The translations under genes and the position numbers were made by a program. This document shows, one piece after another, positions 1-7,312 of a DNA stretch of 40,046 nt (position 1 is its first letter; each line of letters begins with the position of its first letter). This stretch comes from Deltaproteobacteria bacterium (GTDB lineage Bacteria > Desulfobacterota > Syntrophia > Syntrophales > UBA2210). The stretch covers positions 1 to 40,046 of the forward strand of contig JAFDBG010000040.1 of NCBI GenBank assembly GCA_019313385.1, in the 5' to 3' direction. The notes beneath the pieces are model-generated. The model searched no databases and was not told the origin of the DNA. It saw nothing but the letters and a program-made list of their open reading frames with translations.

Positions 1-888
1 TTTTGATGGAGCATAGAAGATGGAACGTAAATCAGCAGCAACAGTCTTCTTTAATTTCCTTGGAACCTTGGCCAGGACGTTCCTGTCAATATGTACAGTG
101 CAGCGCTGTACCTTGGCCTTTGAGAACTCTTCTTTGAATACTGTCTCCAGCCCCGGCAGACCATCCATGATGCCCAGTGTGACTGTCTGGCTGCTCAGTC
201 CACGTGATTTTAAGTCCTTGAAGAACTCTCGCCAGCTGGGAGCGGATTCCTTGTCTCCAGACTGCATGCCCAGAACCAGTTTGTGCCCTTGCCTGGTTAC
301 ACCAATGGCAACAAGTACGGGAACAAGTTCTATGCTGCCGTGCATGCGCATACGGAACTTAACACCATCAACAAAGATGTATTTGATGGATTCTTTTGAA
401 AGATCCCGCATCCGCCATTTTTCAACTGCCTCTGTCAGGTCTGCATTGGCGCTGCTTATCTCCGTATGAGAAATCTTTCGCCCGATCAGTCTCCTGGATA
501 TCATGGAAAGACTGCGTGTGCTGATTCCTGCCAGGAACATCAGGCTTAAGTCACGGCTGATTTCTTCTTCGTACTGCTTACTACGGGGGATCACCCGGGT
601 GGTAAATTCTCCCTTACGATCTCTCGGTACCTTGACCTCGACTTCTCCAATGTCTTTTAACGTAAAGGCCCGATCATAGGAACCATTGCGATGATTAGCA
701 TCTCCCTGACTACGTGCGTAGGCTTCTCTTCCCAGGAAATGGGTGAGTTCTGCCCCCATCATCGCCGTCATATAGTCTCCGACAATTTCTCTGACATCCA
801 GTCGAATCATTTCAAAAATCTGTTCCGGTTGCTTCTGAATCTCCTTGAATACTTCTACAAGCTCAGGTACACTCAGCCCCAGTTTCAT
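1..888 (-). mobile_element. IS256-family transposase, 3' end cut by window edge
   Basis: An open frame of 296 codons starts at ATG 888 and runs off the left edge with no stop. The start is preceded by AGGAGAAAGCGCC, a good ribosome binding site. It encodes a mutator/IS256-type DDE transposase: the N-terminal part has the NHRNGSYDR-like region (about residues 65-73), then catalytic D174 (IFVDGVKF) and D242 (IMDGLPG), followed by QRCTVHI (261-267), the family's zinc/His motif. The third catalytic acidic residue would lie in the missing C-terminal part; full-length family members are about 400 aa, so roughly 100 residues are off the window. It looks intact as far as visible. The right end of the element is probably near 975-990, where TTACAC repeats resemble IS256-type terminal repeats, but the other end is not available to confirm this. 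Confidence 0.9.
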
Positions 889-1034
889 GGCGCTTTCTCC
901 TTTTTATTTAGGTTTTGGGATAAACCCTTTTTTAAAGGAAAAGCGCCTTTTTTTCTACACCATTTTAAATTTACACAAGATATCTTACACTAATAATACT
1001 CGTACATTTTGCAGACAGTATGGGGGGGGGAATC

Positions 1035-1106
1035 ATGTTGAAACAATTTAAAATCATTGTTGAGAAACATCTGGAAGCCAGTAATGCGAACCCGAGTTTG
1101 TGGTAA
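1035..1106 (+). pseudogene. HicB-like antitoxin N-terminal scrap
   Basis: A 23-codon reading frame follows a run of nine G (possible ribosome binding site) and starts MLKQFKIIVEKH, which resembles the first strand of HicB-type antitoxins. It then loses similarity and stops. It lies between the presumed end of the IS256 element and the CxxC gene. I read it as a remnant, but the match is only 12 residues and could be chance. Confidence 0.25.
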
Positions 1107-1128
1107 ATTTCGGTGACAGGTTACTTTA

Positions 1129-1314
1129 ATGAAGCCCTGTAAGCGATGTTTTAAGGAATTTGAGGAATCTGAGGTTGATGTTGTGGATATCAGCCCTGCA
1201 ACGGAACTGGCCGATATCTTTCTCCTGGATATCGGTGTTGAGGATATCAATGATCTTTGCCCTCAATGCGGAGAAGAACTTGGGGTGATGGATCTGCTTG
1301 GGCTTGGGCTGTAG
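1129..1314 (+). CDS. Small CxxC/CxxC protein, unknown function
   Basis: This 61-aa protein has two cysteine pairs, CKRC (residues 4-7) and CPQC (44-47), separated by an acidic stretch. The arrangement suggests a small zinc ribbon. I do not recognise a named family. It sits 26 bases upstream of the Fic gene on the same strand, so the two may be co-transcribed. A decayed relative of its first 20 codons and of the DNA just upstream lies at about 2213-2282, so this is a mobile or duplicated small gene rather than a chance frame. The start ATG 1129 has only a weak ribosome binding site. A role as Fic partner is conceivable from position only. Confidence 0.6.
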   Translation: MKPCKRCFKEFEESEVDVVDISPATELADIFLLDIGVEDINDLCPQCGEELGVMDLLGLGL

Positions 1315-1340
1315 AAAATAAATGATTATAGTGTGGTAAA

Positions 1341-1994
1341 ATGAAGAAAACTGGACGTTATGATACAGCAGGATTGATCGAGGATCAGTATGAACCCGGT
1401 TCTAATAACCAGGTGCTGAAGAACCTTCTGGGGATAAAAAGCAAGCAGGAGATGAATCAGATTGAGGCTAAAGAACTATTGCGCGTAACGAATCAAATGA
1501 CAGAATATTACGACAAAGATCATCGTTTTACCGCTGCTGATATATGTTACATGCATCATGGCTGGTTAGGATCGATATATGAATGGGCTGGGCATTATCG
1601 TACGGTAACCATGATCAAAGACAACTTTACATTTGCAACGCCATCTCTTATTCCAAAGTTGATGGATGAATTTGAAAGGGAAGTCCTGTGCCGGTATACG
1701 CCTTGTAATTTTGATTCAAGATATGATGTGGTAATGGCCCTTGCTGTTGTTCACACGGAACTATTATTGACACATCCATTTCGAAAAGGGAACGGCAGAA
1801 TCGCTCGTCTGCTGGCAATTATCATGGCACTTCAGGCCAGATTGCCCTTTCTTGATTTTAGCGATCTCAAAGGTCAAAAGAGGGATGAATACTTTGAGGC
1901 AGTGCGATCTGACCTGGAACGTGATTACAAGTCAATGGGGAAGATTTTTAACGATGTGATTTACCGGTCTTTGAAGTCTTATCACGAGGAATAG
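1341..1994 (+). CDS. Fic family protein (putative AMP/NMP transferase)
   Basis: This 217-aa protein carries an exact Fic active-site loop, HPFRKGNGRIAR (residues 145-156), with the catalytic His145. Upstream is the usual Fic helix and beta-hairpin flap region (YEWAGHYRTVTM, about 80-91). Fic proteins transfer AMP or other nucleotide moieties to target proteins, and the stand-alone forms are often toxins. I see no inhibitory (S/T)xxxE(G/N) helix within the protein: the N-terminus lacks one and the C-terminus ends SYHEE without the final G/N. It would therefore need an external inhibitor to be kept quiet. A candidate for that is the antisense mini-ORF at 1948-2166. It is flanked by an IS element and gene remnants, consistent with an accessory toxin-antitoxin locus. 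No strong ribosome binding site is seen before ATG 1341. Confidence 0.9.
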   Translation: MKKTGRYDTAGLIEDQYEPGSNNQVLKNLLGIKSKQEMNQIEAKELLRVTNQMTEYYDKDHRFTAADICYMHHGWLGSIYEWAGHYRTVTMIKDNFTFATPSLIPKLMDEFEREVLCRYTPCNFDSRYDVVMALAVVHTELLLTHPFRKGNGRIARLLAIIMALQARLPFLDFSDLKGQKRDEYFEAVRSDLERDYKSMGKIFNDVIYRSLKSYHEE

Positions 1995-2166
1995 ATTGAG
2001 CGTTTTGAGTAGAGTCCAAATCCTTTTCAGTAATTGCTTCGTAAATCCCTTCTATAGCGCACGAGGAAGTAACAGACACCATAAGCCCTTTCCGGCGCTT
2101 TATGGGATCTTTAAGATATCGGTTTGTTTTGTTTAAATTATTTTTTGGCACAGAGCAACGTACCAC
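1948..2166 (-). CDS. Putative Fic-inhibitor mini-protein with S-x3-E-G motif
   Basis: This minus-strand frame is convergent with fic and overlaps its last 47 bases. It reads NRYLKDPIKRRKGLMVS, then TSSCAIEGIYEAITEKDLDS. SCAIEG fits the (S/T)xxxE(G/N) inhibitory helix known from Fic antitoxins (VbhA type) and from self-inhibited Fic proteins. The DPxKRRK...SSxAIEG layout also looks like small proteins I associate with Fic, though I cannot confirm this by search. The frame can start at GTG 2166 or GTG 2151. An internal ATG after GGAAAGGGCTT (about 2079) has a better ribosome binding site but would lose the basic N-terminal part. It could instead be a fragment of a second, decayed fic gene. Function is inferred only. 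Confidence 0.5.
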   Translation of the reverse strand: MVRCSVPKNNLNKTNRYLKDPIKRRKGLMVSVTSSCAIEGIYEAITEKDLDSTQNAQSIPRDKTSKTGKSHR

Positions 2167-2212
2167 AAAATGATTATTAAATCATCATAAAAATAAATTT
2201 AGTGGTGATAGA

Positions 2213-2360
2213 ATTCAGGCAACAGGATACTTAATTGAAAACCCGCAAGAGATGTTTCAGGAAATTTGGGAAATCAGACTCTTGGATCACCTCATTTTCA
2301 ATCATAAAGGCTATTGCAGTTTCCTGGAACATGAAGAAATATAGGTTTAAAAATCTAATG
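2213..2360 (+). pseudogene. Degenerate duplicate of the CxxC small gene
   Basis: The stretch GGCAACAGGATACTT and what follows align with the DNA just upstream and inside the 61-aa gene at 1113-1172. The relic reads LKTRKRCFRKFGKSDS against MKPCKRCFKEFEESEV in the intact copy. The relic lost its ATG (TTG instead) and the first cysteine of the first pair (the RC of KRC remains). After about 18 codons it diverges and has no CPQC. I read it as an old, broken duplication bracketing the fic locus. Confidence 0.5.
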
Positions 2361-2369
2361 TCTTGAGAA

Positions 2370-2634
2370 ATGAAAATCATGGCAAAGAAGGATAAAAAAA
2401 GAAATCAACAAAAGGCGCTCCAAGACGCGTGAGAAAACAAAAAAGAAACGGACTCTGCGTCTCATAAAATCCCGTCCGAAGCCATAATCTCAAATAGTAG
2501 AAAGGCCCGGGTTTCCACATATGGGAGCGCCTGAAGGTTCTCGATCTATTTCAATGTCACAGGCCATGATGGAATATGCGAGGCCTCTAATGCAATATCT
2601 AAATAACACCATGGATGCGGTTATACCTTCGTAA
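2370..2634 (+). pseudogene. Broken small Lys/Arg-rich gene upstream of SNF2 helicase
   Basis: From ATG 2370/2379 a frame reads MAKKDKK, then loses phase in an A-run at 2394-2400. One base off, the frame continues from 2401 with KTREKTKKKRTLRLIKSRPKP, meets a TAA at 2485-2487, and continues in the same phase with MGAPEGSRSISMSQAMMEYA up to TAA 2632. Dropping one A and reading through one stop gives a coherent protein of about 85 aa with a very basic N-terminus and a helical C-terminus, ending 28 bases before the helicase start. I infer a pseudogene (one frameshift plus one nonsense change). The second half from ATG 2521 could alternatively be a real 37-aa peptide. Confidence 0.5.
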
Positions 2635-2661
2635 TAATTTCTATCAGGAAATGAATTTATA

Positions 2662-5322
2662 ATGAATCGTGAATTGATTGTTGTTGTAATGCCAGGCGGC
2701 TCTTTGCAGTTTGAATGGGCGGATACGGAAGAGACAATAAACAAAAGCGCCGGGCTCCTGCAGGATGAGATACATAACCGCTTCGTCTTTGAACAGGCAT
2801 CCTGGCTGCTTTTCCTGGGATTTTGCGATAAGAATGTCCCCCTTTCCCCTTCACTGACATATTTTCGACAGTTCACGGGCCTCTTTACAAAAAAACTGAA
2901 ACAGACCCCGGATCTGGAAATTCTACGCCACAGTGCGAATATCGAAATCACAGAAGATGAGCTGGACCTGGCATTGGACAGTGTCCCTATGATGACAGGT
3001 TCCGAATACCTGAACAGGGAAATGCTCAGCCGGATCTGGTCGGGATTGAACCAGACGTTTTCTCGGACAATCAAGATATACAAAGGAACTGTTGAGGAAT
3101 TTATCAGGAGGTACAGCCCCGACGTTCATCTGGTGGGCCGTGTATTTTTCCATCTGGTCGAGAACAAAGACGGCGATGAACCGTTCGCGTTTCTGGCGAC
3201 ATATTCAACAAGGCTGAATAAGCGCGGACAGTCGAAACATCTGCCGTTGCGTCACGCCCTTCAGGAATTCAGCGGCGATAATGACAAATTGCTGGAACTC
3301 CTTTCAACCGTTCACCTGGCAGCGAAGCGAAGCGCGTTCATATCAGATCTTATCGAAACGGGTGAGATGTTTCACCCCCTTGCCTTGCCATCAGGAGAAG
3401 CCTACACTTTTTTAAAGGAGATTCCTCTCTATGAAGAATCCGGAATCCTGTGCCGGATACCGAACTGGTGGAAGGGGAACCAGTCAAGCGTAAGGATGAA
3501 TATCAGCATAGGAGATTCTCAGCCTTCATTCGTCGGGATGGACGCTATTTTAAACTTCAATCCCCAACTGCTCCTCGGTGATACGCAGATCTCGGAGGCA
3601 GAGGCCAGGAAACTTCTTGAAGAGTCGGAAGGACTTGCCTTTATCAAGAATAAATGGGTGGCCGTTGACCCTGAAAAGCTCAGGGAAACCCTTGAGGCAT
3701 ATGAAAAGGCAAGAGGAATGGTGGGAGAGGATGGTTTAAGCATAAGGGATGCCCTTCGGATGCAGCTCAATCCCGAACAAATGTTGGGAACAGATGGAGA
3801 AGATACCGAAACAACGGTGTCTACGGGTCAGTGGCTCGAATCGGTCATTCAAAAATTGCGTAAACCGGAATTGACCCCTTCTATAAAACCCGAAAGCAGT
3901 TTTAAGGCCCAGCTTCGGGAGTATCAGCAAAGGGGGTTGAACTGGCTTTATTTTCTGCATTCCCTCCGGTTTGGCGCTTGCCTTGCCGACGATATGGGGC
4001 TCGGGAAGACTGTCGAGCTTCTTGGATTTTTAAGTGTGGTTAAGGCGGAGAAGATCGGGAAGGCCAGTCTTCTCGTGATACCCGCATCACTGATCTCCAA
4101 CTGGGTAAGTGAGATTGAGCGCTTTTGTCCGGAACTCAAATATTTCGTCGCCCATCCGGACATGCATCCCAAAAACGGGGATTTCGCAAAGAACGAAAAG
4201 GCATTGAATGAGCTGGATCTTGTCATCACCACTTATGCCCTTGCCCAGAGATATGAATGGCTCCAATCATATACATGGGCCTATATCATCCTGGACGAGG
4301 CCCAGGCCATAAAAAATCCCGGCACAAAACAGACAAGGGCGATCAAGAAGTTTAAGGCTATGAACAGGATTGTCATGACGGGAACCCCCATCGAAAACCG
4401 TCTTTCTGATATATGGTCCCTTTTCGATTTTCTGAATCCCGGGCTTTTGGGTACCAACAAGGAATTCGGCAAATTTTCAAAGGGCCTGGAAACAAACCCG
4501 GAAGGGTATTCGAGACTGCGCAAACTCATAAGCCCCTACATTTTAAGACGCCTGAAGACGGACAAATCCGTCATATCAGATCTTCCTGAAAAGGTTGAGA
4601 TGAAGACTTACGCGCCCTTGAGTAAAAAACAGGTGATCTTATACAAGAATCTGATCAGTGATATTGCGGAGGCGATTGATCGGTCAGAGGGGATTCAAAG
4701 GAAGGGGCTTATTCTTGCGTCCCTGATGAAGTTCAAGCAAATCTGCAATCACGCGGATCAATACCTTGGCGCCGGCGAATTTGAGGAAAAAGGCAGCGGG
4801 AAGTTTACGCGCCTTCGTGAAATATGCGAGACTATATATGAAAAACGTGAAAGAGTTCTTGTTTTTACACAGTTTAAGGAAATAACGGAACCACTCAGTG
4901 ATTTCCTCGAAGGCATATTTAAACGGAAGGGACTGATATTCCACGGGAGCATCCCCGTGGGCCAGAGAAAAAAGATTATCGAGCGGTTTCAGGGTGATGA
5001 ATATGTGCCGTTTATGGTGCTGTCTATAAAGGCAGGCGGGGTCGGCCTGAATCTGACACAGGCAAACCACGTGATCCATTTTGACAGGTGGTGGAACCCC
5101 GCAGTTGAAAATCAGGCGACGGACCGTGCCTTCAGGATAGGTCAGAAGAAAAATGTTGTTGTGCACAAGTTTCTGACAAAGGGCACGGTAGAGGAAAAGA
5201 TAGATCTGATGCTCGAAGAAAAGTCCAGATTATCCGACGAGATTATTTCCAGCTCGGGGGAGGCATGGATAACAGAAATGAATAACGATGACCTTCTGGA
5301 TCTTTTTCGCCTGACACTGTGA
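2662..5322 (+). CDS. SNF2-family DNA-dependent ATPase/helicase
   Basis: This 886-aa Swi2/Snf2 protein, a double-stranded-DNA translocase of the bacterial HepA/HelZ-like type, has all core motifs. Walker A is ADDMGLGKT (442-450), Walker B is DEAQ (545-548), motif III is MTGTPIENR (about 571-579), and motifs V/VI are AGGVGLNL and QATDRAFRIGQ (about 795-830). Residues 1-400 form the long N-terminal extension with the SNF2-associated domain found in bacterial members. Start ATG 2662 follows AGGAAATG at a slightly long spacing. The next gene is a SWIM zinc-finger protein starting 55 bases downstream, a recurrent bacterial pairing, so the two probably act together in DNA repair or nucleoprotein remodelling. 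The exact role is unknown. Confidence 0.93.
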   Translation: MNRELIVVVMPGGSLQFEWADTEETINKSAGLLQDEIHNRFVFEQASWLLFLGFCDKNVPLSPSLTYFRQFTGLFTKKLKQTPDLEILRHSANIEITEDELDLALDSVPMMTGSEYLNREMLSRIWSGLNQTFSRTIKIYKGTVEEFIRRYSPDVHLVGRVFFHLVENKDGDEPFAFLATYSTRLNKRGQSKHLPLRHALQEFSGDNDKLLELLSTVHLAAKRSAFISDLIETGEMFHPLALPSGEAYTFLKEIPLYEESGILCRIPNWWKGNQSSVRMNISIGDSQPSFVGMDAILNFNPQLLLGDTQISEAEARKLLEESEGLAFIKNKWVAVDPEKLRETLEAYEKARGMVGEDGLSIRDALRMQLNPEQMLGTDGEDTETTVSTGQWLESVIQKLRKPELTPSIKPESSFKAQLREYQQRGLNWLYFLHSLRFGACLADDMGLGKTVELLGFLSVVKAEKIGKASLLVIPASLISNWVSEIERFCPELKYFVAHPDMHPKNGDFAKNEKALNELDLVITTYALAQRYEWLQSYTWAYIILDEAQAIKNPGTKQTRAIKKFKAMNRIVMTGTPIENRLSDIWSLFDFLNPGLLGTNKEFGKFSKGLETNPEGYSRLRKLISPYILRRLKTDKSVISDLPEKVEMKTYAPLSKKQVILYKNLISDIAEAIDRSEGIQRKGLILASLMKFKQICNHADQYLGAGEFEEKGSGKFTRLREICETIYEKRERVLVFTQFKEITEPLSDFLEGIFKRKGLIFHGSIPVGQRKKIIERFQGDEYVPFMVLSIKAGGVGLNLTQANHVIHFDRWWNPAVENQATDRAFRIGQKKNVVVHKFLTKGTVEEKIDLMLEEKSRLSDEIISSSGEAWITEMNNDDLLDLFRLTL

Positions 5323-5326
5323 GGGA

Positions 5327-5368
5327 TCAGTGGTCAGTGGTCAGTGGTCAGAAGGCAGAAGGCAGGGA
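5327..5368. repeat. GGTCAGT / CAGAAGG short tandem repeats
   Basis: The spacer between the helicase stop and the SWIM gene contains three tandem AGTGGTC units followed by two AGAAGGC units. These are simple, slippage-prone repeats and argue against translation from the ATG at 5330. Confidence 0.75.
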
Positions 5369-5377
5369 GATGTTGTT

Positions 5378-6379
5378 ATGAGAGATTGGGATTATTTTCC
5401 ACGGTACGTATCTGTAGCCGAAAAAAGGGCTAAAGCAGAAAAAAAAATAAAACAGCTTAGGAAAAAGAATCCGAACATCGAACCGGTTGTCATAGAAGGA
5501 AGAGCCATAGCCACAACATGGTGGGGCAAATCATGGAATGTCAACCTTGAACGGTATGCGGACTACGAAAACCGCATCGGACGCGGGCGGAGTTATGTTC
5601 GCCACGGCACTGTCCTGGATCTCCGGATAGAGCAGGGGCAGGTGACGTCGCTCGTACAGGGTACCGCCTCAAAACCTTACTCGGTAGTCGTCACAATAAA
5701 GGAACTGCCCGCAAATATATGGAAAAAAATCACCGTCGCTTGCGAAGGCAAACTTGATTCCCTGCAGGAACTCCTGATGGGAAAATTCCCCAAGGCCCTG
5801 AATGAAATATTTACAGCACAGGGCAAAGGATTGTTCCCATCTCCCGAAGAGATCAGTTTTTCCTGCAGCTGTCCTGACTGGGCTTATATGTGCAAGCATG
5901 TGGCCGCCACATTATATGGCATCGGCGCCAGACTGGACAAAGATCCGAGCCTGTTTTTCAAGCTCAGAAAGATCGAGATGAACGATCTCATATCCCGGGC
6001 GGTTGAAGACAAGACACGAAAGCTTCTAACAAAGGCCCGGAGAAAGAGTTCAAGGGTCATTGATGATTCCAGCCTGTCGGATGTGTTTGGCATTGATCTG
6101 GAAGATACTGGGCCCGTAAAAACCAAAACCCGGAAGGTGAAATCAAAAACCCAGGCGAAGAAAACTGCTGCCGAAAAACCCGTCAAAGTCACGCGGGTCG
6201 ATATGCCTCCGATTGAAGTTGTTGTGGAAATTATCAAAAACAGCAAAGAAGGAGTTGGCATAGCGACGCTGAAGCGGAAATCAGATTTTGATGAAAAGAA
6301 AATCTACAGTCTCGTGCACAGGCTGAAAAAACAAGGCCGGATTAAAAATGTGTCATGGGGTGTCTATGCGGGGGTGTGA
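5378..6379 (+). CDS. SWIM zinc-finger protein, SNF2 partner
   Basis: This 333-aa protein contains a SWIM finger CxCx6CxH (CSCPDWAYMCKH, residues 163-174). A conserved N-terminal domain precedes it (TTWWGKSW about 46-53, GRGRSYVRHG about 68-77). A Lys/Arg/Thr-rich linker (about 215-270) leads to a C-terminal winged-helix-like segment (KIYSLVHRLKKQGRI...GVYAGV). I place the start at ATG 5378, preceded by AGGGAGA. The in-frame ATG at 5330 would translate a GGTCAGT/CAGAAGG tandem repeat and is unlikely. SWIM domains bind DNA or protein and commonly accompany SNF2 ATPases in bacteria. Position directly behind the helicase supports a joint complex. Confidence 0.9.
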   Translation: MRDWDYFPRYVSVAEKRAKAEKKIKQLRKKNPNIEPVVIEGRAIATTWWGKSWNVNLERYADYENRIGRGRSYVRHGTVLDLRIEQGQVTSLVQGTASKPYSVVVTIKELPANIWKKITVACEGKLDSLQELLMGKFPKALNEIFTAQGKGLFPSPEEISFSCSCPDWAYMCKHVAATLYGIGARLDKDPSLFFKLRKIEMNDLISRAVEDKTRKLLTKARRKSSRVIDDSSLSDVFGIDLEDTGPVKTKTRKVKSKTQAKKTAAEKPVKVTRVDMPPIEVVVEIIKNSKEGVGIATLKRKSDFDEKKIYSLVHRLKKQGRIKNVSWGVYAGV

Positions 6380-6479
6380 GAGTCGAAACAAGGGACATTT
6401 TCCTATTTACATTGACAGTTGCCAAGAGAAGAAGGTGAATTAATGTGGGGAATATTCCTGTATTTACCTATATTCACGG

Positions 6480-6854
6480 TCAAGATACTCTGTGGGTTTC
6501 GAAGCGTACGGCTCCCTCTTCAACTATCTTCTTTATGGCACGCTGCCGATTAGAAAGCCGAGAATCCGCTGCCTTGAACTCGATAAGGACAATGGAGTCC
6601 TCTGTGAACTGCACTCCGTCGATAGGGGCGCCAAGAAACCTGAAGTCGTGCGGATCATAGGGGTACGATTCCAGAAAGGGCATGAACTGTTCGGTTAGCT
6701 TGCCGTAACGGACCGACTGGGAACGTTTCTGACTGTCGAGTTGTGCGAGGGACTCGGATTGCGCGGTGAGCTTCCGGTTCGAATAACACAGGAGCAGGAA
6801 AAGTACGATACAGACGGCAATTAAAACAAGTATGGTCCATCCTTCAAGTTGCAT
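6480..6854 (-). CDS. Membrane-anchored Holliday-junction-resolvase-like protein
   Basis: About 124 aa. An N-terminal membrane segment (WTILVLIAVCIVLFLLLCY, about residues 6-24) is followed by a short coiled linker and then a compact domain. That domain has VRYGKLTEQFMPFL, DPHDFRFLGAPIDGVQF, IVLIEFKAADSRLS and the ending AVRFETHRV. The G-x-P-x-D and E-F-K elements match the predicted endonucleases distantly related to archaeal Holliday junction resolvase, where D and ExK form the nuclease site. I chose ATG 6854 because AGGTGG lies just upstream; the frame can extend to TTG 6869. It is monocistronic and convergent with the SWIM gene. Nuclease activity is inferred from family. Confidence 0.75.
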   Translation of the reverse strand: MQLEGWTILVLIAVCIVLFLLLCYSNRKLTAQSESLAQLDSQKRSQSVRYGKLTEQFMPFLESYPYDPHDFRFLGAPIDGVQFTEDSIVLIEFKAADSRLSNRQRAIKKIVEEGAVRFETHRVS

Positions 6855-6949
6855 GTGCCCACCTCTCAACCGTGTTCTGTCGCTTTTCCCCCAGGGTAGC
6901 GACAGCCATTTTTGCTGTCAGATACTGTTACAAGAGCTTTGTCCATAAT

Positions 6950-7041
6950 GTTATTGCGAATCCCGAGGAATTGGGATGAAGCAATCTCCAACTCATTGTA
7001 AATATAATAAATTGCCACGTCGCTTTGCTCCTCGTAATGAC
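6950..7041. repeat. Dispersed inverted-repeat element (REP-like)
   Basis: About 92 bp with imperfect inverted ends: left GTTATTGCGAATCCCGAGGA, right (reverse complement) GTCATTACGAGGAGCAAAGC, both leading into a GCAAT box. It resembles the ATTGCGAGG...GCAATCTC repeats spread through many deltaproteobacterial genomes. Only one copy is in this window, so family membership is from general knowledge. The 443-base spacer 6870-7312 holds only this and the next repeat, with no gene. Confidence 0.55.
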
Positions 7042-7151
7042 CAGAAAAGCAATTATGATAAAGCTTTTGTTACGTATCTTCGGCAAGAAAGATTCTCTCC
7101 GCGGCAAACAGGGGGATAATACATCTTGAGGATTATTTGCCAAGTAATTTT

Positions 7152-7284
7152 GACGCATTCGTAAAAAGTCAGAAAACGCCATTTTTCGTCATTCCGCCGG
7201 AAGCCGGAATCCAGTAAATTCAACAGCTTCTGGATACCGGATCAAGCCAGGTATGACGGTTTTGGGACTTTTTACGACACCATC
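7152..7284 (+). repeat. MITE-like element, copy 1
   Basis: A 133-bp element bounded by 12-bp perfect inverted ends, TCGTAAAAAGTC at 7159-7170 and GACTTTTTACGA at 7266-7277, extendable to about 19 bp imperfectly. A near-identical copy lies in reverse orientation at 39695-39828. The interior contains CCGGAATCC/GGATACCGG palindromic blocks. There is no coding capacity. It lies just downstream of the acyl-CoA synthetase stop. Confidence 0.85.
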
Positions 7285-7312
7285 AATTTTCTATAGTTGA
7301 AGATTCGGGCCG

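Noticed and set aside
20-469. 149-aa plus-strand open frame at the left edge
   Set aside because: It is antisense to a clear IS256 transposase with catalytic Asp residues and a good start; the plus frame has no recognisable protein character.
5330-5377. Upstream ATG extension of the SWIM gene
   Set aside because: It would translate a simple tandem repeat; ATG 5378 has a proper ribosome binding site and begins the conserved region.
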